A model generated the notes under the pieces. That model did not search any database. It saw nothing but the letters and a program-made list of their open reading frames with translations, and was not told where the DNA came from. A program made the position numbers and the translations under genes. This document shows, piece by piece, positions 1-7,722 of a DNA stretch of 13,874 nucleotides (within the stretch, counting starts at the first letter, position 1; the number at the start of each line of letters is the position of its first letter). Source of the stretch: JBKQWK01 sp052139595 (GTDB lineage Bacteria > Actinomycetota > Thermoleophilia > UBA2241). Location of the stretch: NCBI GenBank assembly GCA_052139595.1, contig JBKQWK010000066.1, forward strand, positions 1 to 13,874. Reading direction: 5' to 3'.

Positions 1-587
1 TAGCGATCGAAGCTGCGCGCCCCGAGTTCGTTCATGATCATGACTTCACTGACACCCGTCTCCGGCAGTCCGCGCAGATCGATGACGACACGAACTCGAC
101 CTTCGGCAGCGCGCACGTCGTAGGCTACCGTCACCGTGGCGCAGGTCTCGGTTTCCTCGAAAATCGTCGCCCAGCCAAAGCGGCGCCGCAGCGTGTTGGA
201 TGTCGCCGTCAGAAGACTGCGCAGCAGCGGCAAGCGGCGATGGAGCGCCGCTAACGCGTCTCTGGCCGCGTAGAAGGGTGCCGACGTTGGACTGCCGCCG
301 CCAGGGCGCGCGAGGCGCTCGACGAGGTTCATTTCATAGGTCGCCGTCACCCCCCAGTCGCCACGTTCGTGACTCTCCGCAAGATGTATGCCGCCCGGGA
401 AAATGGTCCGCGGCCCGCGCTTGAGGATGGGGACCCCGAAGCCGACCGCCTTCTCGACCAGATCCTGCCCCTCGCGCACGAGCAGGAGCCCCTTCGCCAA
501 GCGGGCGCTCGACCGGCCGTCAGCGCAGAGCGGCTGGTCCGTGATCGCCAGCGAAAAATCAGCGAACAGCGGGGTACTCAGGTGCAC
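1..587 (-). CDS. Unrecognised protein, C-terminal end at or beyond the left window edge
   Basis: An uninterrupted minus-strand frame runs from GTG at 587 to the window edge, giving 195 complete codons. The last two bases read TA, so the next codon is either Tyr or a stop. The gene may therefore end exactly at the edge. GTG 587 has GAGGG nine nt upstream and overlaps the stop of the upstream glycosyltransferase gene by 10 nt, which suggests translational coupling. In-frame alternatives are GTG 636 and ATG 650, adding up to 21 residues. The product looks soluble, with no signal peptide or membrane segment. It contains stretches such as FGVPILKRGPRTIFPGGIHL and a beta-rich C-terminal part (TVTVAYDVRA, RVRVVIDLRG). 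I do not recognise the family. The position behind two membrane-protein genes suggests it belongs to the same operon, with unknown function. Confidence 0.7.
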   Translation of the reverse strand, partial: MHLSTPLFADFSLAITDQPLCADGRSSARLAKGLLLVREGQDLVEKAVGFGVPILKRGPRTIFPGGIHLAESHERGDWGVTATYEMNLVERLARPGGGSPTSAPFYAARDALAALHRRLPLLRSLLTATSNTLRRRFGWATIFEETETCATVTVAYDVRAAEGRVRVVIDLRGLPETGVSEVMIMNELGARSFDR

Positions 588-1945
588 GGTGCAAGACCCT
601 CGGCCGCAACCACCGGGCTCCTCCGCAAACACGTGACGACGATCCACCATCCCGTGGCCTGCCAGCCGAGCACGAGCACGGCCCTGACGGCCAGCGTGAC
701 CTCGGCATACGGTGCGAGCGCGGCCAGCGACCTCACCATGGCTCCCGGAAAGGCGACGAAGAGCATCCCCAGCGGCGTGTAGTTAAACACCGTAAAGAGC
801 AGAGGAAGGACCCAGATCGCGGTGAGAGCGCGCCGGTCGAGGCCGGTCAGCGAGGTCAGAATCACCAACAGCGGGAGCAGAAGGACGACGTTCGGCTCGG
901 CCAGCCAGGTGCGAGTGAGGAAGAAGACCAGCACGAAGGCGGTACTCTTCTTGACCAGATCGTCGAAGTCGCCAACACCGTCTCGCAAAGCGAAGATGGC
1001 CGCGGCAAGCGCCGGGATCCACACCAGACCGAAGAGCCACCAGCGCCCGGGCAACTGTAGCGGCCCTCCTGCCAGCCTGACGACCGTCATCAGCGACATT
1101 GTCCCGGCCATGGAAACCTGGGCATTCCAGTGGCGCAAGACCGGCCCCAGGCTCCAGCCGAAAACGAAAAATGGCAGCAGGTAGAACACGACCACCCCGG
1201 TTACGAAGACGGCCGCGAACCGCGCCGCCTGGCGCCGGGACCGGCCCCAGATGTACACCAGTGCGACCAGCGCGACAGGCGCAGCAATCGGCTTGAAGCA
1301 ACAAGCAAGAGCAAGCAGGGCGGCTGAGGCGTCGCGGCGCTGCGCAGCGAGGAGCACGAGCGCCGCCAGGGCAACAACGGTGACAATCGCGTCGATCTGG
1401 CCCCAGACGGTGCCAAAGTAGAGCAGAGCCGGATTGACGAGCAGAAAGACCCAGGCCTGACGCGACACCTCAGGTTGGGCGCCCCGGTTCTGGAGAATCG
1501 CCGCGACCAGGTAGGCCAGCCCGACGTTAGCCGCGATCACGGGAAGTTTCATCGCCAGGTTGTAAACGAAGAGGTTGGGCGTAACCGCGTAGACGGCGCG
1601 GTAGAGCAGACCCAGAATGAGCGGCCAGGGAGGAGGATAGCCCACCGTGGTCATCGCGTTGAAGCTGACGTGATGAAACACGGCGCTAAGATTCTCGGGC
1701 ACGTAGGGGCTGTGGCCGGTGCCCACCAGGTAGCCGGTGGCCATGAAGATGCGCGTGTCAAAGGAATGCCCGAAAAACGGCGCCACGGCGAGCTGCAAAA
1801 GCACGCTCAGGAGCAGAATCCGCCGATCAGGGGTCGCGAATGACTTCCAGGCGCCGGTAACCCAAAGGGCAGTACCCGGCGCCGGTAGCCTGGTGGCCTC
1901 TACCGCAAGAAGAGGCTCATGAGAGGATCGGCCCGTAGCGTGCAG
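578..1945 (-). CDS. Polytopic membrane glycosyltransferase, GT-C / GT87 (DUF2029)-like
   Basis: Predicted integral membrane protein with about ten hydrophobic segments. The first segment (LLLSVLLQLAVAPFF) is followed by an acidic loop, HSFDTRIFMATGYLVGTG. In GT-C enzymes that loop position holds the catalytic Asp. A later NPALLYFGTVWGQIDAIV matches the NPal.y..vWGQiD signature common in PIG-M-like and GT87 mannosyltransferases. Such enzymes transfer a sugar from a polyprenyl-phosphate donor at the outer face of the membrane. Donor and acceptor cannot be read here. The start is uncertain. The frame stays open into the upstream DUF420 gene (ATG 2074 and 2125), but that part is shadow coding. 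After the DUF420 stop there is no in-frame ATG. CTG 1945 is used as a nominal start seven nt after that stop; GTG 1804 would cut into the first helix. It is the middle gene of a three-gene minus-strand set. Confidence 0.75.
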   Translation of the reverse strand: MHATGRSSHEPLLAVEATRLPAPGTALWVTGAWKSFATPDRRILLLSVLLQLAVAPFFGHSFDTRIFMATGYLVGTGHSPYVPENLSAVFHHVSFNAMTTVGYPPPWPLILGLLYRAVYAVTPNLFVYNLAMKLPVIAANVGLAYLVAAILQNRGAQPEVSRQAWVFLLVNPALLYFGTVWGQIDAIVTVVALAALVLLAAQRRDASAALLALACCFKPIAAPVALVALVYIWGRSRRQAARFAAVFVTGVVVFYLLPFFVFGWSLGPVLRHWNAQVSMAGTMSLMTVVRLAGGPLQLPGRWWLFGLVWIPALAAAIFALRDGVGDFDDLVKKSTAFVLVFFLTRTWLAEPNVVLLLPLLVILTSLTGLDRRALTAIWVLPLLFTVFNYTPLGMLFVAFPGAMVRSLAALAPYAEVTLAVRAVLVLGWQATGWWIVVTCLRRSPVVAAEGLAPCT

Positions 1946-1952
1946 GCGGTGG

Positions 1953-2411
1953 TTATCCGTAGACGACGAAGTAGAGAGCCAGGCCCAGTATGGTCCCCAG
2001 CATGTAGAGAGCGTAAGAGATGCGCATAAACAACGTGAACTTGCCGAAGCGAAGCGCTTTCGGCAGAAGCTCATTGCCACGCAAGACGACGGAGACGCCG
2101 AGGAGCAGGCCGATCGCGCCAACAATGGCGTGGACCGTTATCAGCACATACTTGCCCTGGTTAAGGTCAGCGGGGATCACGGGGGCGACGTACAGCGCGA
2201 AAAATCGGATCATCCAGACAGCCACGGGAATCGTATTCAGGCACACGGCAGCCGTCTGCACCCAGCGATGTGCCTCAAACTTCTTGCCCACCGCCAGGCG
2301 CCAACCAACCGTCAACAGTACCGCGGCCAGCAGCATGATGATCAGCGAAACATCGGAGCCAACGCTGCCGCGTGTGCCCAGAAATCCGCGGCCTTGGAGA
2401 AACGCAAACAC
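1953..2411 (-). CDS. DUF420-like four-helix membrane protein
   Basis: A 152-residue protein with four hydrophobic segments at roughly residues 20-40, 50-75, 88-111 and 124-150. His48 (KKFEAHRW) and His94 (ITVHAIVGAIGL) lie at helix ends, in the arrangement of the DUF420 family. DUF420 members include YozB/CtaM-type proteins linked to cytochrome oxidase maturation. No oxidase genes are visible here, so that role is not claimed. The start is GTG 2411, supported by a near-perfect Shine-Dalgarno site (GGAGG at 2418-2422, six-nt spacer). It is the first gene of the minus-strand set and is transcribed away from ppk1. The family call rests on length, topology and His positions, so a related small membrane family is possible. 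Confidence 0.75.
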   Translation of the reverse strand: MFAFLQGRGFLGTRGSVGSDVSLIIMLLAAVLLTVGWRLAVGKKFEAHRWVQTAAVCLNTIPVAVWMIRFFALYVAPVIPADLNQGKYVLITVHAIVGAIGLLLGVSVVLRGNELLPKALRFGKFTLFMRISYALYMLGTILGLALYFVVYG

Positions 2412-2699
2412 GAGCTACCTCCCCCATTCGTGATGAAACAGACCGCGAGAGAAAGTGCCAGGTCATGGTGTCGGCAGTCGACGGTCTAAATCGTGACAAG
2501 CTCTTTCCCCATCGTGCCGCAAACAATTCAGCAATATCAGCTGAGCTTCGGCCCGTCAAGTGAGCCTTTCCGTTGTGCAGTCGCGGCCAGTGAACCAATC
2601 CGCCTGCCTTGCCGGGCAGAGCAACGCTGACCCGACCATGGTGGCACCACCACGCGTGCGGTAATATCAGTGTTCATTCCTTACCGTGGAGGTGCGCAG
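2412..2699. promoter_or_regulatory. Divergent intergenic region between the DUF420 gene and ppk1
   Basis: This 288-bp gap holds no credible gene. For ppk1, a TAATAT at 2662-2667 resembles a -10 box and a GGAGG Shine-Dalgarno sits at 2688-2692. No good -35 is visible. For the minus-strand genes, TTGACG (complement of 2554-2559) resembles a -35 and is followed by TGATAT (complement of 2535-2540) 13 bp away, which is short spacing. The octamer AATATCAG occurs twice in direct orientation, at 2533-2540 and 2663-2670, each overlapping a candidate -10. A small palindrome, ACCATGGT, lies at 2636-2643. All promoter calls are by eye. Confidence 0.4.
2688..2692 (+). promoter_or_regulatory. Ribosome binding site that decides the ppk1 start
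   Basis: GGAGG followed by a seven-nt spacer (TGCGCAG) precedes GTG at 2700. The earlier in-frame GTG at 2670 has no Shine-Dalgarno and overlaps the end of the candidate -10 context at 2662-2667. Start 2700 is therefore preferred. Confidence 0.75.
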
Positions 2700-4868
2700 G
2701 TGTGCGATGTTGCTCAGGAGGTGCCGCCCAACGCGGAAACGCTGTGCGGCCTCGCTGCCGAGCCGGACCTCGCCGCTCCGGCCCTGTACATCAACCGTGA
2801 GCTGAGCCTGCTCAAGTTTCAGGCGCGCGTGCTCGAAGAGGCGCGCGACCCGCGCAACCCACTGCTCGAACGGGTCAAGTTTCTCGGCATTCTCGGCTCA
2901 AACCTGGGCGAATTTTTCATGGTCCGTATTGCTGGCCTCAAACAGCAGGTCGAGGCCGGCATCAGCGAACCATCGGCCGACGGCATGACGCCGGCCGAGC
3001 AGCTCGATGCCGCCCGGGTCGAAGCCTTTCGCCTCATGCAGGAGAGTCGACAGACATTCGCCGAACTCGTGCCGGAGCTCTGTCAAGCCGGCGTCAACAT
3101 CCTCGCCTACGACGAGCTGAACCGCCAGCAGCAACGGAGCGCCGACGAGTACTTCGCCAAGACTGTCTTCCCCGTCCTGACGCCACTCGCCTTCGACCCC
3201 GGGCGACCGTTTCCGCACATCAGCAACCTGAGTCTCAATCTGGCGGTGCTGCTGCGCGACGCCAGCGGCAACGAGCTGTTTGCGCGCGTCAAAGTGCCCA
3301 ACGCGCTGCCACGGCTGGTGCAGCTGCCGGCCGGGCCATCGGCGTCGCGCCCGGCAGCGCGCGAGCTTTCGTTCGTCTGGCTTGAACAGCTCATCGCCGC
3401 GCACCTCGACAAGCTCTTCCCCGGCCTCGAGATCGTCGAGTCACACCCGTTTCGCGTAACCCGCGACGCTGAGATGACGATCCAAGAACTCGAAGCCGAC
3501 GATCTGCTGGAGACGATCGAACAGGGCGTGCGCCGGCGACGCTTCGGCTCCGTCGTGCGCGTAACGATCGACAACAGCATGCCGGACCGCATCCGCGCCA
3601 TTCTCATCGAGAATCTCGCCCTCGATCCTCACGATATTCTCACCGTCGATCCGCCACTGGGCATGAGCGGTCTCTGGGGTTTCTACGGCGTCGACCGGCC
3701 TGACCTCAAAGACGCGCCGTTCGTGCCGTTCATGCCGGCGGTTTTGGGCGAGAGCGAAGATCGCGACATCTTCGCCGCCATTCGTGAGCACGACATCCTC
3801 CTGCACCATCCCTACGACTCGTTCGAACCGGTCGTGCAGTTTCTTCAGCAGGCGGCCAGCGACCCAGACGTGCTGGCGATCAAAATGACGCTCTACCGTG
3901 TCGGCCGCAACTCGCCGGTCGTACAAGCCCTGCTCGACGCGGCCGCCAACGGCAAAGAGGTGGCCGTCCTGTGTGAACTCAAGGCGCGCTTCGACGAAGA
4001 GAGCAACATCGAGTGGGCGCGGGCCCTCGAACGCGAAGGGGTGCACACCGTCTACGGCCTGCTCGGTCTCAAGACGCACTCCAAGATTGCCCTCGTCGTG
4101 CGTCGCGAAGGGGACGGCATCCGCCGTTATCTGCACCTTGGCACCGGCAACTACAACGTCGTCACCGCCCTGCAGTACACCGACCTTGGTCTGCTCACCT
4201 GTGATGAACAGATGGGTGCCGACGCCAGCGCGGTGTTCAACTACCTCACGGGCTACTCCAGTGACGACGTTTACAATCGCTTTCTGGTGGCTCCCCTGAC
4301 CTTGCGCAACGACCTCGAAGAACTCATATGCCGCGAGACGGACCACGCCCGCGACGGCCGCGGCGGACGACTCATCTTCAAGATGAACTCGCTCGTCGAT
4401 CGGCGCATGATTCGTCTTCTGTACGCCGCTTCGCGGGCCGGTGTCGAGATCGATCTCCTGGTGCGCGGCATGTGCTGCCTGCGCCCGGGGGTGCCCGGCG
4501 TGAGCGAGAACATTCGTGTCACCAGCATTGTCGGCCGCTTTCTCGAACACAGCCGTATTTACTACTTCGCCAATGGCGGAGAGCCGACCGTGCTCCTGGG
4601 CAGCGCCGACCTCATGCCACGCAACCTCGACCGACGCGTCGAGATCCTCTTCCCCGTACAGGATCCGGCGCTGATCGCCAGGCTCCGTGACGAAATCCTC
4701 GCCACCTGTCTGGCCGACAACGTCAAAGCGCGTCGTATGCTGCCTTCAGGTGAGTACGAACGCCGTGAGCCACGTGCCGGTGAAGAACTGATCGACAGCC
4801 AGGTGTGGTTTCTCGCTCGCCGAGCCCTGACCAGCAAGCGCAACGTCACAACCATGGAGGCACAGTGA
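2700..4868 (+). CDS. ppk1: Polyphosphate kinase 1 (PPK1)
   Basis: A 722-residue protein of normal PPK1 length. PPK1 reversibly polymerises the ATP gamma-phosphate into inorganic polyphosphate through a phosphohistidine intermediate. The N-domain opens with YINRELSLLKFQARVLEEA. The middle shows HDILLHHPYDSFEPVVQFL and IKMTLYRVGRNSPVV. The first HKD-like motif contains His460 in LKTHSKIALVV, the expected autophosphorylated residue. The second contains His617 in FLEHSRIYYF. Their 157-residue separation equals that of E. coli His435 and His592, so both catalytic histidines are present. Also visible are ELKARFDEESNIEWA and YLHLGTGNYN. The usual Trp of the NRELSW motif is Leu here. The start is GTG 2700. 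The stop overlaps the start of the phosphatase gene by four nt (GTGA), so the two are translationally coupled at the head of a polyP operon. Confidence 0.97.
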   Translation: MCDVAQEVPPNAETLCGLAAEPDLAAPALYINRELSLLKFQARVLEEARDPRNPLLERVKFLGILGSNLGEFFMVRIAGLKQQVEAGISEPSADGMTPAEQLDAARVEAFRLMQESRQTFAELVPELCQAGVNILAYDELNRQQQRSADEYFAKTVFPVLTPLAFDPGRPFPHISNLSLNLAVLLRDASGNELFARVKVPNALPRLVQLPAGPSASRPAARELSFVWLEQLIAAHLDKLFPGLEIVESHPFRVTRDAEMTIQELEADDLLETIEQGVRRRRFGSVVRVTIDNSMPDRIRAILIENLALDPHDILTVDPPLGMSGLWGFYGVDRPDLKDAPFVPFMPAVLGESEDRDIFAAIREHDILLHHPYDSFEPVVQFLQQAASDPDVLAIKMTLYRVGRNSPVVQALLDAAANGKEVAVLCELKARFDEESNIEWARALEREGVHTVYGLLGLKTHSKIALVVRREGDGIRRYLHLGTGNYNVVTALQYTDLGLLTCDEQMGADASAVFNYLTGYSSDDVYNRFLVAPLTLRNDLEELICRETDHARDGRGGRLIFKMNSLVDRRMIRLLYAASRAGVEIDLLVRGMCCLRPGVPGVSENIRVTSIVGRFLEHSRIYYFANGGEPTVLLGSADLMPRNLDRRVEILFPVQDPALIARLRDEILATCLADNVKARRMLPSGEYERREPRAGEELIDSQVWFLARRALTSKRNVTTMEAQ

Positions 4869-5350
4869 GGCTCTACTTCCTGCGACATGGCCAAGCCGAA
4901 TCGCGCAGTTCATGGGTTGGCGACGACGACCAGAGACCGCTCACCAGCGCCGGCCGCAAGAGCCTGCAGCGCGAGGCACACGCGCTGGCCGACCTGGGCC
5001 TCGACGTCGAGCTTGACCTGATGATCACCAGCCCGCTGGCGCGCGCCCGCGCGACCGCCGAGATCGTCGCCGACGAACTCAGCCTGCGCGATCGCCTCAT
5101 CGTCGACGAGCGCCTGGCGCATGGCTTCGAAGCCGAGCAGCTGGCGGCGATCGCCGCTGAGCACGCTGAAGCGGCGGCGCTCCTGCTGGTCGGGCACGAG
5201 CCCGATTTCAGCGCCACAATTGCGGCGCTGGTCGGCGGTGGATCGCTAGCACTGAAGAAGGGCGGCCTGGCCCGCGTCGACACACCCGACGCCTCCTTGG
5301 CCGATGCCGTCCTCGTCTGGCTTCTGCCACCGCGAACACTGGGAGCATGA
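4865..5350 (+). CDS. sixA: SixA-type histidine phosphatase
   Basis: A 161-residue histidine phosphatase superfamily protein, close to the usual SixA length. SixA enzymes remove phosphate from phosphohistidine on proteins. The N-terminal signature LRHGQAE carries the nucleophile His8 and Arg7. SPLARARATAE supplies the phosphate-pocket Arg60, and LVGHEPDF supplies the second catalytic His111. Start GTG 4865 has GGAGG at 4856-4860 and shares GTGA with the ppk1 stop. An open frame extends back to 4805 but only into ppk1 coding. The 3' end overlaps the next gene by ATGA. Coupling to PPK1, which works through a phosphohistidine, raises the possibility of a dedicated substrate; that is inference. 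In mycobacteria mutT1, a Nudix plus histidine-phosphatase fusion, also neighbours ppk1, so the association has a precedent. Confidence 0.92.
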   Translation: MRLYFLRHGQAESRSSWVGDDDQRPLTSAGRKSLQREAHALADLGLDVELDLMITSPLARARATAEIVADELSLRDRLIVDERLAHGFEAEQLAAIAAEHAEAAALLLVGHEPDFSATIAALVGGGSLALKKGGLARVDTPDASLADAVLVWLLPPRTLGA

Positions 5351-7722
5351 TGGAGGTCGAAGCCAAGTTTGCCGTCGGTGACCAGTCCATACTCGACCGC
5401 CTGGGCACGGCCGACGAGCTGGCCGGCTACCAACTCGACGAAGGTGAAATCGTCGAGCAAGCCGACACGTACCTCGATACCGCCGCCGACAGCATCGCTG
5501 GCGGCGGTTACTACTGTCGACGGCGCGAGACCAGCCGCGGCGTCATGATGACGCTCAAGAGCCTGGCCGACTGGTCGGAGGAGACAAAGGCTCTCAGCGC
5601 GACGAGCCGCGAGCGCACCAGTCCCGACGACGCCGCCAGTGGCCAGGCACCAGACGACACTGAAGCTCACCTTGTGGCGGGCGCCGTGCGCAGGCGCAGA
5701 GAGGTGGAGGTGGAGATAGCGTCCGGCGCAAACGGCAGAGAAGGAGCCGATAGCACAAAAGGTGGTGCTATGCCGGCCAGCGAAACGCCGGCCGACTGGC
5801 CCGCTGGCCCGGCTCGCGATCTGGTGCTCGGCCTGACCGGCGGTGCGCCGCTCGAACCGCTGTTTGAGTTACGCCAGACGCGTCGACTGCGTCCGCTGCG
5901 GCGTAGCCACCAGCTCATCGCCGAGCTCAGTCTGGATCGCGTCACCGTGCTCACCGCTGCCGGTGCGAAGCACTTCTCGGAAGTCGAGGTGGAGCTGCGG
6001 CCGGACGGCGGCGAGCAGGATCTCGTTGCCCTCGCCGCCGCGCTGCGCAACGAGTGGCACCTGCAGCCTCAACCATTGGCGAAGTACGCGCGGGCACTGG
6101 CTCTCATCGGTCGCCGCCGCGGGGCCGTTACGCTCACACCAGACGACGCTCGCCGGTGCGCAATACTCGCCCAGCGCGACGACGGCTACGGCCGTCGCGC
6201 CCTTGCCTTGCTGGCCGTACACCACGGCAAGTCGCAGCGCCAAGCCGCTGCTGAATCCGGCATCTCCGAGCGGCGGGTGCGCTTCTGGGCCACCAAGTAC
6301 CGCCGCGTCGGCATGACGGTCTTCCCAACCCGGCTCAGAACCGGCACCGCCGGCAGAGCCGAAAACACGGCAGCGACGCACGACGTGCGCACGGCAGCAG
6401 ATAGCGGAGCGGCGCAACGGTTGCACCCCGCCACCGACGTTGCCGCCGCGCCCGGCAAGATCGCGGCGGCAGACGGCGGAGCCGCCGGGCCAGCCGGGTC
6501 AATCAAAGCCGGCCGGCCGATCAAGGCGGCAGGGCCGACCAAGGCCGGCGGCGCCGTCCGAGCGGCCATCACGGCTGCTCTGGTTGCCGCGACCAGCAAA
6601 CAACCGGGTACGCTCCCTGCGACCGCTGCCTCCGCCACAACTGCTGCGGCCGCCTTCGCCACGTCGTCTGCTGCCACCCCCATCGCGCCGGCTGCGAGCG
6701 GCCCTGCTTTTGCACCACCCTGGGCCGCGACTACCGCCGCCGACGGGCACGAACTCACCGCTGACGACACTATGGCGGCCGCAGCTGTGCGGGTGCTGGC
6801 GGAACACTTCGCTCACATGCTCGACCACGAGGATGGCACGCGCGCCGACGAGGACCCCGAACACCTGCACGATATGCGCGTGGCAACGCGGCGCCAGCGG
6901 GCGGCCCTGCGCGTCTTTGCCGCCAGTCTCGATCAGGAGGTCATGCGCCCGCATAAGAAGGCGCTCCGCCGCACCGGCCGTGCACTCGGCGCCGTACGTG
7001 ACCTTGACGTGTTTCTCATCAAGACGCAGCGCTATCTTGAGACACTGCCGGCCGCACGCAGCGACGACCTCGAGCCACTTCTCGCCGCCTGGCGTGCAGA
7101 ACGTGCCCACGCCCGCCGACGCTTGCTGACACACCTTGACAGCCAGGGTTTCGCCCGTTTCAAGAGCCGTTTCGCCGCCGCGCTCGCCGAGCCGGATCGC
7201 TTGACCGTGGCTCTGCCCGGCGAGCGCAGCGAACCGGTGCCACAACGCTTGCAACATGTCCTGCCGGCGGTCCTCTTCGAGCGCGCCGCCACGGTCTGGG
7301 CATTCGCCGACGTCCTCGGCAGTGAGCACGTCCCCCTCTGGCGTTACCACCAGCTGCGCAAAGCCAGCAAAGGCCTGCGCTACACGCTCGAGTTCTTCGC
7401 CGACGTGCTCGGACCGGGTGCCAGACCGCTGATCAAGGACGTAAAGCGGCTGCAGGACCACCTCGGCGACCTGCAGGACGCTGTCGTCTGCAGCGATGTC
7501 ATACGTACCTTTCTTGTCTGGGGCACCTGGCAACGCCCGGATGATCTGCGCGAGACTGTCGATGAGATGATTGTCGCTCCCGGCGTGGCTGCGTACCTGG
7601 CGGCGCGACAAGCTGAGATGATAGATCTGGTGCGCACCTTCCCGCCTGTGTGGGCAGCGGTGAGTGGCGGCGATTTCAGGCGCCGGCTGGCGGAGCTGGT
7701 GGCGACTCTCGAAGAGCGATGA
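5347..7722 (+). CDS. CYTH-HTH-CHAD multidomain polyphosphate-associated protein
   Basis: A 791-residue protein. Residues 1-255 form a CYTH (triphosphate tunnel) domain: ExExK in MEVEAKF (residues 3-7), basic strands around YYCRRRE and MTLKSL, acidic strands REVEVEI, IAELSLDRV and FSEVEVEL, interrupted by a low-complexity insert at about 85-150. Residues 260-325 are a homeodomain-like HTH (RRALALLAVHHGKSQRQAAA, then GISERRVRFWATKYRR and GMTVFP), resembling the IS630-type HTH_29 fold. Residues 328-470 are an Ala/Gly/Pro linker with basic KAG repeats. Residues 475-790 are CHAD, with HLHDMRVATRRQRAALRVF, RALGAVRDLDVF, YHQLRKASKGLRYTLEFF and KRLQDHLGDLQDAVV. CYTH enzymes hydrolyse triphosphates or polyP, and CHAD binds polyP. 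The start overlaps the sixA stop (ATGATGG; ATG 5350 is equally possible, behind GGGAG). The 3' end overlaps ppx tail to tail by 47 nt. Domain calls are firm; a DNA-binding role is inferred. Confidence 0.93.
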   Translation: MMEVEAKFAVGDQSILDRLGTADELAGYQLDEGEIVEQADTYLDTAADSIAGGGYYCRRRETSRGVMMTLKSLADWSEETKALSATSRERTSPDDAASGQAPDDTEAHLVAGAVRRRREVEVEIASGANGREGADSTKGGAMPASETPADWPAGPARDLVLGLTGGAPLEPLFELRQTRRLRPLRRSHQLIAELSLDRVTVLTAAGAKHFSEVEVELRPDGGEQDLVALAAALRNEWHLQPQPLAKYARALALIGRRRGAVTLTPDDARRCAILAQRDDGYGRRALALLAVHHGKSQRQAAAESGISERRVRFWATKYRRVGMTVFPTRLRTGTAGRAENTAATHDVRTAADSGAAQRLHPATDVAAAPGKIAAADGGAAGPAGSIKAGRPIKAAGPTKAGGAVRAAITAALVAATSKQPGTLPATAASATTAAAAFATSSAATPIAPAASGPAFAPPWAATTAADGHELTADDTMAAAAVRVLAEHFAHMLDHEDGTRADEDPEHLHDMRVATRRQRAALRVFAASLDQEVMRPHKKALRRTGRALGAVRDLDVFLIKTQRYLETLPAARSDDLEPLLAAWRAERAHARRRLLTHLDSQGFARFKSRFAAALAEPDRLTVALPGERSEPVPQRLQHVLPAVLFERAATVWAFADVLGSEHVPLWRYHQLRKASKGLRYTLEFFADVLGPGARPLIKDVKRLQDHLGDLQDAVVCSDVIRTFLVWGTWQRPDDLRETVDEMIVAPGVAAYLAARQAEMIDLVRTFPPVWAAVSGGDFRRRLAELVATLEER
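6502..6555 (+). repeat. Three 18-nt imperfect tandem repeats in the CYTH-HTH-CHAD linker
   Basis: Three consecutive 18-nt units (6502-6519, 6520-6537, 6538-6555) encode the hexapeptides IKAGRP, IKAAGP and TKAGGA. They lie in the linker before CHAD and add a cluster of Lys/Arg to an otherwise Ala-rich stretch. The pattern recalls the Lys-Ala-Pro tails of AlgP or histone H1-like proteins. The units keep frame and are diverged, so the array is probably old. Confidence 0.65.

Noticed and set aside
2275..2598. 107-codon minus-strand frame upstream of the DUF420 gene
   Set aside because: Overlaps the DUF420 gene out of frame, with composition unlike a real protein; DUF420 has a near-perfect ribosome site.
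2670..2699. GTG 2670 as the ppk1 start
   Set aside because: No Shine-Dalgarno precedes it and it abuts a candidate -10 box; GTG 2700 has GGAGG at ideal spacing.
3441..4550. 369-codon open frame on the minus strand inside ppk1
   Set aside because: Antisense shadow of a clear PPK1 gene; the translation shows no family motifs.
6100..6325. IS630-family transposase fragment
   Set aside because: The HTH resembles that family, but it is in frame, lacks any DDE catalytic region or inverted repeats, and sits neatly between two domains.
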